A stretch of 64,000 nt of DNA from Thiothrix sp. (GCA_008015155.1 SSFA01000018.1:17794-81793); one strand, 5' to 3'. Positions 42,401 to 53,068 are shown, numbered from the stretch's first letter. Notes: generated by a model from the letters alone, not told the origin. Numbers and translations are program-made.

Positions 42401-43465
42401 ATGGCCTTAATCTCAATGCGTCAGTTGCTCGATCATGCGGCTGAACACGGCTACGGTATGCCAGCATTTAACGTCAACAATATGGAGCAGGTGCAGGCGA
42501 TTATGCAGGCAGCGGATGAAACGAATTCACCAGTGATTCTGCAGGGTTCAGCAGGAGCACGCTCTTATGCGGGTGAACCGTTTTTGCGCCATCTGATTTT
42601 AGCAGCAATAGAAATGTATCCGCATATTCCGGTTTGTATGCATCAAGATCACGGTGCCGAGCCTGCAATTTGTTTCCGCTCGATTCAATCGGGTTTCTCT
42701 TCGGTCATGATGGATGGTTCCTTGATGGCAGATGGAAAAACACCTTCTAGCTATGAGTACAATGTGGATGTGACCCGTAAAGTCGTTGATTTAGCGCATG
42801 CTTGCGGTGTCTCCGTTGAAGGTGAATTAGGCTGCTTAGGCTCACTTGAAACCGGTATGATGGGTGAAGAAGACGGTCATGGTGCTGAGGGTGAATTAGA
42901 TCATTCAATGCTCCTAACCGATCCTGAAGAAGCGGCTGATTTCGTGAAAAAAACGGGTGTGGATGCCTTAGCGATTGCGATTGGTACTTCACATGGCGCT
43001 TATAAGTTCACCAAAAAGCCAACGGGCAAAGTATTGCGGATTGATCGGATTAAGGAAATCCATGCGCGAATTCCAGATGTACATTTGGTTATGCATGGTT
43101 CTTCTTCGGTTCCACAAGATTGGTTGGAAATCATCAATAATTATGGTGGTGATATGGGGCAAACCTATGGAGTGCCCGTTGAGGAGATTGTTGAGGGTAT
43201 CAAGCATGGTGTACGCAAAGTCAATATTGATACCGATCTGCGCATGGCTTCAACCGGCACCATTCGTCGTTATTTAGCAGAAGACCGTAAAAACTTCGAC
43301 CCACGTAAGTATCTGAAAGAAACAGTCAAAGCCATGAAGGGCATTTGTATGCAACGTTATCAAGCCTTTGGTGCAGCGGGCATGGCTTCAAAAATTCAAC
43401 CGGTGAACTTGGAAGTCATGTTTAAACGCTATGCAAGCGGTGAACTCAATCCACGAGTGATTTAA
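42401..43465 (+). CDS. fba: Class II fructose-bisphosphate aldolase, Calvin cycle subtype
   Basis: A 354-residue zinc aldolase. The metal and substrate sites are readable: [10 protein letters not shown] (Zn His/Asp), the glycine loop [22 protein letters not shown] (Zn His) and [13 protein letters not shown]. The loop [21 protein letters not shown] and the C-terminal [23 protein letters not shown] are features of the CbbA-like subfamily that acts on fructose and sedoheptulose bisphosphates. The subtype call rests on remembered family patterns. Confidence 0.95.
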   Translation: MALISMRQLLDHAAEHGYGMPAFNVNNMEQVQAIMQAADETNSPVILQGSAGARSYAGEPFLRHLILAAIEMYPHIPVCMHQDHGAEPAICFRSIQSGFSSVMMDGSLMADGKTPSSYEYNVDVTRKVVDLAHACGVSVEGELGCLGSLETGMMGEEDGHGAEGELDHSMLLTDPEEAADFVKKTGVDALAIAIGTSHGAYKFTKKPTGKVLRIDRIKEIHARIPDVHLVMHGSSSVPQDWLEIINNYGGDMGQTYGVPVEEIVEGIKHGVRKVNIDTDLRMASTGTIRRYLAEDRKNFDPRKYLKETVKAMKGICMQRYQAFGAAGMASKIQPVNLEVMFKRYASGELNPRVI

Positions 43466-43497
43466 GTTTGAGCAAAACAGAGATTTTATCCATTGAG

Positions 43498-43525
43498 AAA
43501 GGAGCTTAGGCTCCTTTTTCTTTTT
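43498..43525 (+). terminator. Rho-independent terminator of fba
   Basis: AAAGGAGC (43498-43505) pairs with GCTCCTTT (43510-43517) around TTAG, followed by TTCTTTTT. Confidence 0.9.
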
Positions 43526-43591
43526 AAGCGTCGCTGGAAATTATGCTATCCTAGCGCCCCAATTGTTTCCTTCAGTCTTTGAGCTTAAATC

Positions 43592-44380
43592 ATGCATCCA
43601 ATGTTAAATATTGCTACCCGTACTGCACGTCAAGCGGGGGATCTTATTCGTCGTTATGTAGGCGACGTCGATAAAGTACGGATTCAACTGAAAGATGCTA
43701 ATGATTTCGTTTCTGAAGTCGACAAACAATCTGAACGTGAAATTGTCCAAGCTTTACGCCGCGCCTATCCAGATCATGCCATTCTAGGCGAAGAAAGCGG
43801 CAAGCATGGCGACGAAAATGCTGAATACCAGTGGGTAATCGATCCTTTAGATGGTACGACTAATTTCTTATATGGCTTGCCCCATTTTGCGGTTTCGATT
43901 GGTTTAAAGCAAAAAGGTCGCTTATTCCTTGGTGTAGTTTATGACCCGATGCGCGACGAAATGTTTGCAGCGGTACGTGGTGAGGGGGCGACTTTAAATA
44001 ATCGCAAAATTCGGGTGAGCGCTCGACCTTCTTTAGAGAATGCCTTATTAGCCACAGGGATTCCTTTCCGCGCTAATCAAGATATGGATTTATACCTAAA
44101 AACTTTAGGTGCTGTCGTTCCTGGTACAGCTGGAGTAAGGCGGTTTGGATCTGCAGCCTTAGATTTGGCTTGGGTGGCTTGTGGGCGCTATGATGGTTTC
44201 TGGGAATTAGGTCTGCAAGAATGGGATTTAGCCGCAGGTGCTGTGATTATTCAAGAGGCGGGCGGTTTAGTGGGCGATTTACAAGGTGGCAATGAGCATT
44301 TGACTCATGGGAATGTATTAGCCGCCAATCCAAAAGTATTTAAAGAGATGCTACAACGCTTGCATCCAGTCATAAAGTAA
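43592..44380 (+). CDS. suhB: Inositol-1-monophosphatase family (SuhB-like)
   Basis: 262 residues. The lithium-sensitive phosphatase signatures are present: ILGEESG (first metal ligands), WVIDPLDGTTNFLYGLPHF, and WDLAAGAVIIQEAGG near the C-terminus. In gammaproteobacteria SuhB is both an inositol monophosphatase and a partner of the ribosomal RNA antitermination complex. It has its own leader after the fba terminator. Confidence 0.93.
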   Translation: MHPMLNIATRTARQAGDLIRRYVGDVDKVRIQLKDANDFVSEVDKQSEREIVQALRRAYPDHAILGEESGKHGDENAEYQWVIDPLDGTTNFLYGLPHFAVSIGLKQKGRLFLGVVYDPMRDEMFAAVRGEGATLNNRKIRVSARPSLENALLATGIPFRANQDMDLYLKTLGAVVPGTAGVRRFGSAALDLAWVACGRYDGFWELGLQEWDLAAGAVIIQEAGGLVGDLQGGNEHLTHGNVLAANPKVFKEMLQRLHPVIK

Positions 44381-44509
44381 TAATGACGGCGAAGTATTAA
44401 TGACAGGATTGTAATTTGAGTTGATGTAGGAAAAAAGCTACATTCACCCACACACTAGCGGGTCTCTTGTGCTTGTTGTTGTGTTCTGACTCCTTTAGGT
44501 TATGAAGTA

Positions 44510-46888
44510 ATGATAGAAAAAAACACGGTCAAGTGGGCTGCAAGACTCAGTCTGCTCTCAATAGCTTGCCTATTCGCTACTGCTAGTTTACCGTTGGCTC
44601 AAGCTGAAACACCACGGATCAACTTACAAAATACGGATGTACGTTCTTTAGTAGAAGTCGTTTCACGTCTCACAGGTAAGAACTTTGTCATTGACCCTGC
44701 TGTTGGTAAAAGTCCCATCACCTTTGTTTCCGGTAAGGGTCTCACTGAAGACGAATTTTACGAGGCTTTTCTTTCGATTTTACAAGTACATGGTTACGAA
44801 GCGATTGAAGCAGGTAATATCATTAAGATTGTTCCAATGGGCAAAGCTCGCTCGCAAGTAGCGCCCATTTATGGGTCAGATCCTGCTAAGCCTTTACCAC
44901 AGGTCGATGTAGACGAGACCATTACTCAAGTGTTTAAGCTGCAGTATATTCCGGTGGCAACTGCTGTGCAGACTCTAACGCCTTTAGCCGGTCAGGGTGA
45001 AACTCGCATTCAATTTAATCAATCCAGTAATTCGGTAATTGTTACTGGGCGTGGGCAGAATGTAGCGCGGTTAGCAGAGGTTATTAGTAGTATCGACCAA
45101 CCAAACAATAATGATTTTGAATTGGTTGGCTTAAAATATTCTGTGGCTAGCCAACTAGCACAAACCTTAAAAGATTTATTAGGCAATAGTGCAGTAGGCC
45201 CTGAGGGTGTGCAGCTGCCACAACAAGTTAAAGTGTCAGTGGATGAGCGCACCAATAGCATTGTCGTCGCTGGTGATAAGCAAGACCGTGAGCGAGTACG
45301 TAAGATTATCCAACGTTTAGATATACCGCGCACACAGCCCTCAGAAACGCAAGTCGTACCGCTTAAATACGCGGTCGCCTCACAATTAATGCAGACTTTA
45401 AAAGATCTGCAAGTGGGTGGTGGCTCAGTCATTGTTGCAGGTGCGGAAGGCGCTGCTGCGAACGCGATTAATGCTGTCCCTCCCTCTAAACAAATTCGCA
45501 TGGCAGCTGATGAGCGCACCAATAGTATTTTGATTTCAGGCCCCAAAGCCGAACGCGAACCGATTATTGATGCGATTGCTAAATTAGATATACCGCGTGC
45601 GGGTTCGGGTGGTACGCGTGTTATACCCTTACGCTACGCCAAAGCTGAAGACATGGTCAAGGTGCTAAATGATGCCTCTAAAAGTATTATCGAGCAAACA
45701 GCAGGCACTGCTGCCGCCGCCGGTGCTGCACCCGTGGCGGCTAAATCCGGTGGCTTAGGAACTGAGGTGAGTATCCTAGCGGATAAAACCAGTAACTCGA
45801 TTATTCTCTCTGGCCCTGCCCATATTCAAAAAGATATTTTGAAGGTGGTGTACCAACTAGATCGCCGTCGTGCTCAGGTATTGGTTGAAGCGATTATTGC
45901 GGAAGTTTCTAACGACCTTTCGAATAAACTTGGTTTTGGTGTTGCTGCTTTAGATGTGCGTAATGGAAAAACGGGTCTCGTAGGTTCTAGTAATTTCGGT
46001 GGCTTAAATAGCGCTATTAACACTGCTGTGCAGTTAGGTAATAGTGCAACTACAGTGTTGCCTAATGGTTTATTGATGGGAATTGCCAATAGCAATTTTG
46101 CTGTTGTTATGGATGCTTTAAAAGGTGATGGGGCTACTAATATTTTATCAACACCAACTATTGTGACGATGGATAATGAAGAAGCTAAAATGGTAGTTGG
46201 GCAAAATGTACCCTTCGTGACTGGCTCTTACGCCAGTTCTAGTTCAGGGGGTACCGCGCAGAATCCATTCCAAACGATTGAGCGTAAAGATGTTGGCTTA
46301 ACACTAAAAGTGACTCCACAGATCAATCGTGGCAAAACCATTCAAATGAAAATTTCGCAAGAGGCTTCGAGCGTGTCTCAAAGTTCTGCTGCTTCTGATC
46401 TGATTACGAATAAGCGTGCTATCGACACCAATGTGATGGTTGAAGATGGTCAGGTTTTAGTGTTGGGTGGCTTGATTCAAGACAATTTCAATGATTCTGA
46501 AAATAAAGTGCCGATTCTATCTGATATTCCAGTAATTGGTGGGGCTTTCAAACAGAATAGCACTCAGCGTAGTAAGCAGAATTTGATGGTCTTCATCCAT
46601 CCGGTTATTTTGCCTGACCGCGAAGCTGCAGACGCTTACAGTCGCAGTAAATACCATACTTTGCAGCGCCAACAACAGCAAACTAAAGTCTTACAGCGTG
46701 GTGGTTTAGGCTCAGCTGCCGTATTCCCTGATATTCCTTGTTTTGATTGTAAGAAAGGTAGTGTGGATTCTTTGCATTTCCCCAATCAACAAAATCAGAA
46801 GCCTATTACGCAGCCACCGGTTAATCAGCAACGCGCAAAACCAGCAGATGATTGTGTGCCCGGATTCTGTCAGTTAAATGAGAAGTGA
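44510..46888 (+). CDS. gspD: Type II secretion system secretin GspD
   Basis: 792 residues forming the outer membrane channel of the type II secretion system. A signal peptide (about 1-32, ending LAQA) is followed by an N0 domain (INLQNTDVRSLVEVVSRLTG) and three N1-N3 repeats, each with FKLQYIP or PLKYA and a DERTNSI(V/L)(V/I) strand. The secretin domain (about 430-700) contains RAQVLVEAIIAEVSNDLSNKLGF and VPILSDIPVIGGAF. A C-terminal tail of about 80 residues holds two cysteine pairs (PCFDCKK and DCVPGFCQ), unusual for GspD. It starts the gspD-E-F run; gspC and the pseudopilin genes are not here. Confidence 0.95.
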   Translation: MIEKNTVKWAARLSLLSIACLFATASLPLAQAETPRINLQNTDVRSLVEVVSRLTGKNFVIDPAVGKSPITFVSGKGLTEDEFYEAFLSILQVHGYEAIEAGNIIKIVPMGKARSQVAPIYGSDPAKPLPQVDVDETITQVFKLQYIPVATAVQTLTPLAGQGETRIQFNQSSNSVIVTGRGQNVARLAEVISSIDQPNNNDFELVGLKYSVASQLAQTLKDLLGNSAVGPEGVQLPQQVKVSVDERTNSIVVAGDKQDRERVRKIIQRLDIPRTQPSETQVVPLKYAVASQLMQTLKDLQVGGGSVIVAGAEGAAANAINAVPPSKQIRMAADERTNSILISGPKAEREPIIDAIAKLDIPRAGSGGTRVIPLRYAKAEDMVKVLNDASKSIIEQTAGTAAAAGAAPVAAKSGGLGTEVSILADKTSNSIILSGPAHIQKDILKVVYQLDRRRAQVLVEAIIAEVSNDLSNKLGFGVAALDVRNGKTGLVGSSNFGGLNSAINTAVQLGNSATTVLPNGLLMGIANSNFAVVMDALKGDGATNILSTPTIVTMDNEEAKMVVGQNVPFVTGSYASSSSGGTAQNPFQTIERKDVGLTLKVTPQINRGKTIQMKISQEASSVSQSSAASDLITNKRAIDTNVMVEDGQVLVLGGLIQDNFNDSENKVPILSDIPVIGGAFKQNSTQRSKQNLMVFIHPVILPDREAADAYSRSKYHTLQRQQQQTKVLQRGGLGSAAVFPDIPCFDCKKGSVDSLHFPNQQNQKPITQPPVNQQRAKPADDCVPGFCQLNEK

Positions 46889-46901
46889 GTGAGCGGATTT
46901 C

Positions 46902-48431
46902 ATGGCTGAGCTAGGGGTTTTGTCAGAGGACGGCCAGGCAGTACAGCAAACTTTTTTGCTGCCTTATGCGTTTGCTAAACGACATGGAGTCCTGATTGAG
47001 CAGGAAGCGGAGGGTAATGTCCTCTTATATCGGGAGGCGTTAAAGCCAACAGTCTTAATGGAAGTACAGCGCAATTGTCCGCGTATCCAATTCATGCGCC
47101 AAGTAGATGCTCCAAGCTTTGAGCGTTTATTAGCAACTCGTTATGACCGTAGTCAGACGGGTGCTGCAATGATGCAGGAGTTGGGGGATGAGGCGGATTT
47201 ATATGATATCGCTGAAACCATGCCTGAGCCGGAGGATTTGCTGGAGGCGGAAGATGACGCACCGATTATTCGTTTAATCAATGCATTACTTTCGCAGGCT
47301 GTAAAAGAAAATGCTTCAGATATTCATATCGAAGCTTTCGAAACGCGAATGCAAGTACGCATGCGGATTGACGGTGTCTTGCGTGAGATTTTAGAGCCGC
47401 CACGGAAACTTGCACCGCTGATTATTTCGCGGATTAAGGTTATGGCGCGTTTGGATATTGCTGAAAAGCGTGTGCCACAAGATGGACGTATTTCCTTGCG
47501 TTTAGCAGGGCGGGCAGTGGATGTGCGGGTCTCGACCCTGCCGTCTGGACATAGTGAAAGGATCGTATTACGTCTCTTAGATAAACAAGCAGGACGCTTA
47601 AATCTTTCTAATTTGGGGATGGATCCAGAGGTACATGGTCGTTTAGCTCGCCTCATTCAAAAGCCACATGGCATTATTCTCGTGACTGGGCCAACGGGGT
47701 CTGGGAAAACGACAACGCTCTACGCAGCACTCACTAACTTAAATGATGCGCGCCGCAATATTCTAACGGTTGAAGATCCGATCGAATATTATATTGATGG
47801 CATTGGTCAAACTCAGGTCAATACTAAAGTTGAAATGACCTTTGCGCGTGGCTTACGAGCTATTTTGCGGCAAGACCCGGATGTTGTGATGGTCGGCGAG
47901 ATTCGCGACCTTGAAACAGCGGAAATTGCGGTACAGGCGAGTTTAACTGGGCACTTGGTCTTTTCCACTTTGCATACCAATACAGCAGTGGGTGCAGTGC
48001 CGCGCCTACAGGATATGGGTGTTGAGCCTTATCTACTGGCCTCTAGTCTATTAGGCGTAGCGTCCCAACGTTTGGTACGTACTTTATGCGGTGAATGTAA
48101 GCAAGCGACTGAAGCGACCAGTACTGAGACTGAATTGATTCAAGCTAATTCACATTATGATCTGCGCCACCAACGTCCGATTATTTATCATCCAGTGGGC
48201 TGCCCAAGTTGTCGTCATACAGGTTTCGTAGGCCGCACCGGTATCTATGAAGTGGTTGAAATTGATAGCACAGTGCGCCAAATGATTCATGATCGCTCTA
48301 GCGAGGTTGAGCTGGAAAGATATGTGCGTCAACATACACCTAGCTTGCGTGATGATGGGGTGCGCTTAGTTTTAGAGGGTAAAACTTCGCTAGATGAAGT
48401 GCTACGGGTGACACGTGAGGACGAACGCTAA
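46902..48431 (+). CDS. gspE: Type II secretion system ATPase GspE
   Basis: The 509-residue cytoplasmic motor of type II secretion. Walker A GPTGSGKTTTLYA is near residue 263, with the Asp box and Walker B region (RQDPDVVMVGEIRDLETAEIA) and the His box TGHLVFSTLHTN. The C-terminal zinc-binding tetracysteine CGEC...CPSC is near 396-435. The N1 domain (LLPYAFAKRHGVLI) should bind GspL. Its stop shares a base with the gspF start. Confidence 0.96.
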   Translation: MAELGVLSEDGQAVQQTFLLPYAFAKRHGVLIEQEAEGNVLLYREALKPTVLMEVQRNCPRIQFMRQVDAPSFERLLATRYDRSQTGAAMMQELGDEADLYDIAETMPEPEDLLEAEDDAPIIRLINALLSQAVKENASDIHIEAFETRMQVRMRIDGVLREILEPPRKLAPLIISRIKVMARLDIAEKRVPQDGRISLRLAGRAVDVRVSTLPSGHSERIVLRLLDKQAGRLNLSNLGMDPEVHGRLARLIQKPHGIILVTGPTGSGKTTTLYAALTNLNDARRNILTVEDPIEYYIDGIGQTQVNTKVEMTFARGLRAILRQDPDVVMVGEIRDLETAEIAVQASLTGHLVFSTLHTNTAVGAVPRLQDMGVEPYLLASSLLGVASQRLVRTLCGECKQATEATSTETELIQANSHYDLRHQRPIIYHPVGCPSCRHTGFVGRTGIYEVVEIDSTVRQMIHDRSSEVELERYVRQHTPSLRDDGVRLVLEGKTSLDEVLRVTREDER

Positions 48432-49645
48432 TGCCTGCTTTTGAATATATTGCGCTGAATGCAGGTGGTAAAGAAGAGAAAGGTATTCTAGAAGCCGATA
48501 CCTCTCGGCAAGTGCGTCAGCTACTGCGTAATAGTGCACTGACACCTCTTGAAATTAATGAGGTCGTACAAAAGCAAAAGAAATCGGATGGCGCTCGTTT
48601 ATTTGGTGGCAGTTTAAACAAAGCGGATTTAGCTCTCATGACGCGCCAACTCGCTACTTTAGTCAGTGCTGGTTCGCCTTTAGAAGAAGCCTTGGGGACT
48701 ATTTCGCGCCAGTCAGAGCATCGTTCAGCACGCCGTATTTTTTCTGCTATTCGCTCTCGAGTTATGGAAGGACATACGTTAGCTTCTTCCTTAGGGCAGT
48801 TTCCTTCAGCCTTTCCCGTTTTATATCGGGCTACGGTGGGGGCGGGTGAGCAGTCTGGACATTTGGCGCAAGTCTTAGAGCGTTTAGCTGATTACACAGA
48901 AAATAGTTTACTCAATCAGCAAAAAGTCTCGACAGCTTTTATTTATCCGGCTTTATTAGCTTTAGTTGCGGTAGGAATTGTCATTGCGCTGTTGAAATTC
49001 GTCGTTCCGAATGTCATTAGTGTTTTCGATACCTTCGATGGTGATTTACCTACTTTGACCCAAATGCTGATCGCAAGTAGTAACTTCCTTGAGCAGCATG
49101 GGGTGGTAACCTTATTTGGTATTCTCGGCTTTGTGGTGTTCATGCGGTATTTATTGAGGTTTCCTTCTTGGAAAGCTCGCTATCATCGTCTAATGCTTAA
49201 ATTGCCATTGGTAGGGCGCTTAGTAAGGGGCGTTAATACCGAGCATTTTGCACGTACCTTAAGCATTCTAGCCTCCAGTGGTGTACCCATTCTCGATGCC
49301 TTAAAGATCGCAGGTGGAGTCATCACCAATATTCCGATGCGTGAAGCGGTTGATGAAGCGACGGTGAAGGTTCGCGAAGGCATGGCCATTAATAAAGCTT
49401 TGCAGCAATCCGGATATTTCCCCCCCATGGTGATCTATCTCATCGCTAGCGGTGAGGGGAGTGGCCAACTAGACCAAATGCTGGAGCGGGCTGCGATTCA
49501 GCAAGAACGTGAAACTCAATCGCGGATTACTAAAATGGTGGGGCTTTTAGAACCGCTATTAATTTTAGTAATGGGCGGCGCTGTTACAGCAATTGTTTTA
49601 GCTATTATGTTGCCAATTTTAAAGATGCCGCAGTTCATCCGCTAA
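48431..49645 (+). CDS. gspF: Type II secretion system inner membrane protein GspF
   Basis: A 404-residue polytopic platform protein with two cytoplasmic GspF domains (about 70-190 and 270-395) and three transmembrane segments (about 170-190, 220-240, 375-395). Family stretches are MTRQLATLVSAGSPLEEAL, FPSAFPVLYRATVGAGEQSG and YLIASGEGSGQLDQMLERAA. It is coupled to gspE by TAATG. Confidence 0.96.
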   Translation: MPAFEYIALNAGGKEEKGILEADTSRQVRQLLRNSALTPLEINEVVQKQKKSDGARLFGGSLNKADLALMTRQLATLVSAGSPLEEALGTISRQSEHRSARRIFSAIRSRVMEGHTLASSLGQFPSAFPVLYRATVGAGEQSGHLAQVLERLADYTENSLLNQQKVSTAFIYPALLALVAVGIVIALLKFVVPNVISVFDTFDGDLPTLTQMLIASSNFLEQHGVVTLFGILGFVVFMRYLLRFPSWKARYHRLMLKLPLVGRLVRGVNTEHFARTLSILASSGVPILDALKIAGGVITNIPMREAVDEATVKVREGMAINKALQQSGYFPPMVIYLIASGEGSGQLDQMLERAAIQQERETQSRITKMVGLLEPLLILVMGGAVTAIVLAIMLPILKMPQFIR

Positions 49646-49796
49646 TCATCCTCGATTATTGATGAGGTCATGGCGAGACCTTAAAGCCTGTTCCATTATT
49701 TACTCGTACACAAACTAATCCCGATCCGTAGAGCTGGGCTTGCATTCCTCCAACTACAAAAACAGGGTCGGTTGTTTACTTACAGAGTAAATAATC

Positions 49797-50807
49797 ATGA
49801 GCCATAGCAACCGCCATATGGAGTTGCATCTACCCCCATTATTAAATTTTGTGGGAGATGTTAACTTATTAGCGTTTTCGCCTGCAAAACAACCAGCGAC
49901 GCAAGTCCCCAGTTTACCTTCGCTGTATATTTATGCGCCAGTCGCGGAGTTGCCCTATTTATATACAGTCTTAGATAAATTAGGTTTTGAGTGTTATTTC
50001 AACTCTGAAAACTTGCAGACTTGGCAGGGTGTAAACCTATGTTTCTTCAAAAAGCAAGCACTTAGCCCTCAGCAATTACAAGCTTTACAAGCTGCTGAAG
50101 AGCAAGGTGCACAAGTTTGCTCCTTGCAGAGTTTTATTGAGCAACATTTGCAATGGGTAGAAATCAATTTACTCGATGCGGAGTATTTATTAGAAATAGA
50201 GCAGGCTAGTGATTTAAGTAAAAAATGGCCAGATCGATTTAGGCGTCTATTTGATTTAGTAGCAGCTAGCTTATTATTAATCTTATTATTGCCTTTGTTT
50301 TTGCCCGTAGCTATAGCGATTCGTCTAGAGTCAAAAGGTAGTGTTTTCTTTAAACAACTAAGGACGGGCTTATATAATCAGGAATTTGAGATTATTAAAT
50401 TTCGTTCGATGTATGAAAATGCTGAGAGTAATGGCGCACAGTGGGCTTGTAAAAACGATAAGCGTGTAACCCGAGTGGGGCAGTTTATTCGTAAGACACG
50501 TCTTGATGAATTACCCCAATTATTTAATGTTTTAAAAGGTGAAATGTCGCTCATTGGCCCCCGCCCTGAGCGTGAGGTGTTTATTAAAGACTTAGAGCGG
50601 GTAGTGCCTTTCTATCGTTTTCGCCATTTAGTTAAACCTGGGATTACTGGCTTAGCTCAAGTGATGTACCGTTATGGAGCCTCAGCCGAAGATGCTCGCT
50701 ATAAGCATCGTTATGATTTGTACTATATCCGCCATCGTAGTTGGCTTTTAGATCTAAAAATTCTACTAAAGACCGTGCGAGTTGCCTTTACTGGAGAGGG
50801 TATCTAG
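49797..50807 (+). CDS. Polyprenyl-phosphate sugar-1-phosphate transferase (exopolysaccharide initiating enzyme)
   Basis: 336 residues. The N-terminal 145 residues are a variable soluble region. A hydrophobic helix (about 157-180) leads to the bacterial sugar transferase domain: KRLFDL-type entry, GSVFFKQLRTGLYNQEFEII, KFRSMYENAESNG, TRLDELPQLFNVLKGEMSLI followed by GPRPERE, and VKPGITGLAQV. It is a short monotopic-type enzyme that starts an exopolysaccharide or O-antigen repeat by moving sugar-1-phosphate to undecaprenyl phosphate. No other polysaccharide genes are adjacent, so its product is unknown. Confidence 0.9.
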   Translation: MSHSNRHMELHLPPLLNFVGDVNLLAFSPAKQPATQVPSLPSLYIYAPVAELPYLYTVLDKLGFECYFNSENLQTWQGVNLCFFKKQALSPQQLQALQAAEEQGAQVCSLQSFIEQHLQWVEINLLDAEYLLEIEQASDLSKKWPDRFRRLFDLVAASLLLILLLPLFLPVAIAIRLESKGSVFFKQLRTGLYNQEFEIIKFRSMYENAESNGAQWACKNDKRVTRVGQFIRKTRLDELPQLFNVLKGEMSLIGPRPEREVFIKDLERVVPFYRFRHLVKPGITGLAQVMYRYGASAEDARYKHRYDLYYIRHRSWLLDLKILLKTVRVAFTGEGI

Positions 50808-50832
50808 CTTTAAAGGCTTACTATCTCAGATA

Positions 50833-50866
50833 ATACCAGCTCTTTATTAAGTTAAGAGTCTGGTAT
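50833..50866 (+). promoter_or_regulatory. Hairpin covering the selD ribosome binding site and start codon
   Basis: ATACCAG-CTCTT (50833-50844) pairs with AAGAG-T-CTGGTAT (50854-50866), 12 bp with one bulged T and a 9-base loop. The right arm contains the only weak ribosome binding site (AAGAG) and the first two bases of the selD ATG (50865). Folding would block initiation, suggesting translational control. Confidence 0.5.
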
Positions 50867-51908
50867 GCATCCTGTACGTCTCACTGAATACAGCCACGGT
50901 GCTGGTTGTGGCTGTAAAATTTCACCTGCAGTTTTGGATCTAATCCTAGAAAGCCAATTACCAGCTGAAGTTTATCCGAGTCTATTAGTAGGCAATAGCT
51001 CGCGTGATGATGCTGCTGTATATGATTTAGGCAATGGTACTGCAGTCATTAGTACCACTGACTTCTTTATGCCCATTGTGGACGATCCTTTTACGTTTGG
51101 CTGCATTGCCGCTACGAATGCCATTAGCGATATTTACGCCATGGGAGGTAAACCGCTCATGGCGATTGCGATTTTTGGCTGGCCGCTTGACAAATTACCG
51201 CCCGAAGTAGGGAAGCTAGTGATTGAAGGAGGACGTAAAGCTTGCCAAGCTGCCGGGATTCCCTTGGCAGGTGGGCATAGTATTGATGCGCCCGAGCCTA
51301 TTTTTGGTTTGGCGGTAACCGGCATCGTACAGACCAAGCATCTTAAGCAAAATAGTACAGCTCAAGCGGGGGACAAGCTTTATTTAACTAAGCCTTTAGG
51401 GATTGGAATTCTGACCACGGCACAAAAACGCAAAATCCTCCTACCTGAACATAGTCATTTGGCTATTGAGACGATGTGTCAGTTGAATGACCTTGGTGCA
51501 AAACTAGGGGAATTAACTTATGTGCATGCTTTAACGGATGTAACAGGCTTTGGCTTAGCTGGACATTTACGCGAAGTTTGCGAGGGCAGTGGCTTACAAG
51601 CTGTTTTAGAGTTTGCGCAGATCCCTTTATTGCCTGCCATTCATGAATACTTAGACCAAGATTGTACGCCGGGCGGCACGCAGCGCAATTATGCAAGCTA
51701 TGGCTATGTTTTTGCTAAAGATTTGCCCCTTCGTCAGCAGCAGATTTTGTGTGATCCGCAAACGAGTGGTGGTTTGTTAATAGCGGTTGATCCTCAATAT
51801 GAAGGTGAGTTTTTAGCACTGACTCAGCAGGCTGGATTTCACTTAAAATCTATTGGTTCTTTACAGGCTGCTATTCAAGGCCAAACACTGATTCAGGTCT
51901 TAGCATGA
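50865..51908 (+). CDS. selD: Selenide, water dikinase (selenophosphate synthetase)
   Basis: SelD makes selenophosphate from selenide and ATP, the selenium donor for selenocysteine and 2-selenouridine. The 347 residues begin with [16 protein letters not shown]; the catalytic position is Cys (codon TGT), not an in-frame UGA selenocysteine. The nearby Lys, [20 protein letters not shown] and the glycine-rich [20 protein letters not shown] also match. The stop overlaps the selU start (ATGA), so the genes are coupled and the product is most directly linked to tRNA selenation. Confidence 0.95.
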   Translation: MHPVRLTEYSHGAGCGCKISPAVLDLILESQLPAEVYPSLLVGNSSRDDAAVYDLGNGTAVISTTDFFMPIVDDPFTFGCIAATNAISDIYAMGGKPLMAIAIFGWPLDKLPPEVGKLVIEGGRKACQAAGIPLAGGHSIDAPEPIFGLAVTGIVQTKHLKQNSTAQAGDKLYLTKPLGIGILTTAQKRKILLPEHSHLAIETMCQLNDLGAKLGELTYVHALTDVTGFGLAGHLREVCEGSGLQAVLEFAQIPLLPAIHEYLDQDCTPGGTQRNYASYGYVFAKDLPLRQQQILCDPQTSGGLLIAVDPQYEGEFLALTQQAGFHLKSIGSLQAAIQGQTLIQVLA

Positions 51909-53041
51909 ATCGTCAACAGCTTTTACCGGATACTGAGCGCTTACCTGTTGTTAATGATTTATCAGCTGTTTTACGTTATGCGCAGCCTTTGTTAGATGTG
52001 CGCGCTCCCGTTGAGTTTTGCGAAGGTGCGTTTCCTAGTGCTGTGAATTTACCTTTAATGAACAATGCAGAGCGGGCAGCGATTGGTAAGCGTTATAAAG
52101 ATGCAGGACAAGATGAGGCGATCTTGCTGGGCTTAAATCTAGTGAGTGGAACTACCAAAATGGAGCGCATTGCGGCTTGGGAGCAATTTGCTTTAGCTCA
52201 TCCTGAGGGTGCTTTATATTGCTTTCGTGGTGGCTTGCGTTCACGGATTAGTCAACAATGGTTATACGCTGAAACGGGCATCGCTTATCCAAGAATAACG
52301 GGTGGCTATAAAGCTTTGCGTCGCTATGTGTTGGATGAATTAGTTAAGTTGCCGCTACAATATCAAGCCTATGTGCTCAGTGGGCGTACCGGTAGTGGTA
52401 AAACCCGTTTTTTGCAAGGTCTACAACAGTCGGTTGATTTAGAGGCCTTAGCTCGTCATCGTGGTTCTGCATTTGGTGCTTGGGTACAAGCTCAACCAAC
52501 CCAAATCGACTTTGAAAACGCTTTGGTGGCCAAGCTTTTACAGCAGCTAGCCAAACAATATACCCAGCTTGTGTTTGAAGACGAAAGCCGCAGTATTGGT
52601 TCTTTGCATTTACCAGATAGCTTATTTTTTAGCTTGCGTGCTGCACCCTTAATCTTGCTTGAGACGCATCAGTCTGAACGCTTGGAGTTGACCTACCAAG
52701 AGTATATTCTTGAAATGCTGCAAGCCTTTCAAGCGCAACTTCAAGAGCCTACTCAGGCTGTTGAGGCTTTCAGTCAATATTTACTAAAAAGTTTAGGTAA
52801 AGTGCAAAAGCGTTTAGGAGGCGTGCGCTACAGCAAGGCTTTGGGCTTATTACAAGCGGCTTTAACTCAGCAGCATAAGACTGGCGATACACAGTTACAT
52901 CAAGCTTGGATTGAGTTTTTATTGAGTGATTACTACGACCCGATGTATGACTATCAAATTGCTCAGAAACGGGAGCGCATTATATTTGCAGGTGATGCCA
53001 AGGCGGTACATGCATTTTTAGCCAGCCGCTCGATATATTAA
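51905..53041 (+). CDS. selU: tRNA 2-selenouridine synthase
   Basis: SelU (MnmH, YbbB) replaces sulfur with selenium at the wobble uridine of tRNA-Lys, -Glu and -Gln through a geranylated intermediate. The 378 residues show an N-terminal rhodanese domain with [10 protein letters not shown] and the catalytic Cys106 in [10 protein letters not shown], then a P-loop SGRTGSGKT (about 160-167) of the C-terminal NTP-binding domain. It directly follows selD. No selA, selB or selC is visible, so selenium use here may be tRNA modification only, or those genes lie elsewhere. Confidence 0.95.
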   Translation: MNRQQLLPDTERLPVVNDLSAVLRYAQPLLDVRAPVEFCEGAFPSAVNLPLMNNAERAAIGKRYKDAGQDEAILLGLNLVSGTTKMERIAAWEQFALAHPEGALYCFRGGLRSRISQQWLYAETGIAYPRITGGYKALRRYVLDELVKLPLQYQAYVLSGRTGSGKTRFLQGLQQSVDLEALARHRGSAFGAWVQAQPTQIDFENALVAKLLQQLAKQYTQLVFEDESRSIGSLHLPDSLFFSLRAAPLILLETHQSERLELTYQEYILEMLQAFQAQLQEPTQAVEAFSQYLLKSLGKVQKRLGGVRYSKALGLLQAALTQQHKTGDTQLHQAWIEFLLSDYYDPMYDYQIAQKRERIIFAGDAKAVHAFLASRSIY

Positions 53042-53068
53042 GCAGCTGGCTAATTAGTCATTTAAGAT

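Noticed and set aside
50865..51908. SECIS or in-frame selenocysteine in selD
   Set aside because: The catalytic position is a TGT Cys codon and no in-frame TGA precedes the stop, so the leader hairpin is not a SECIS element.
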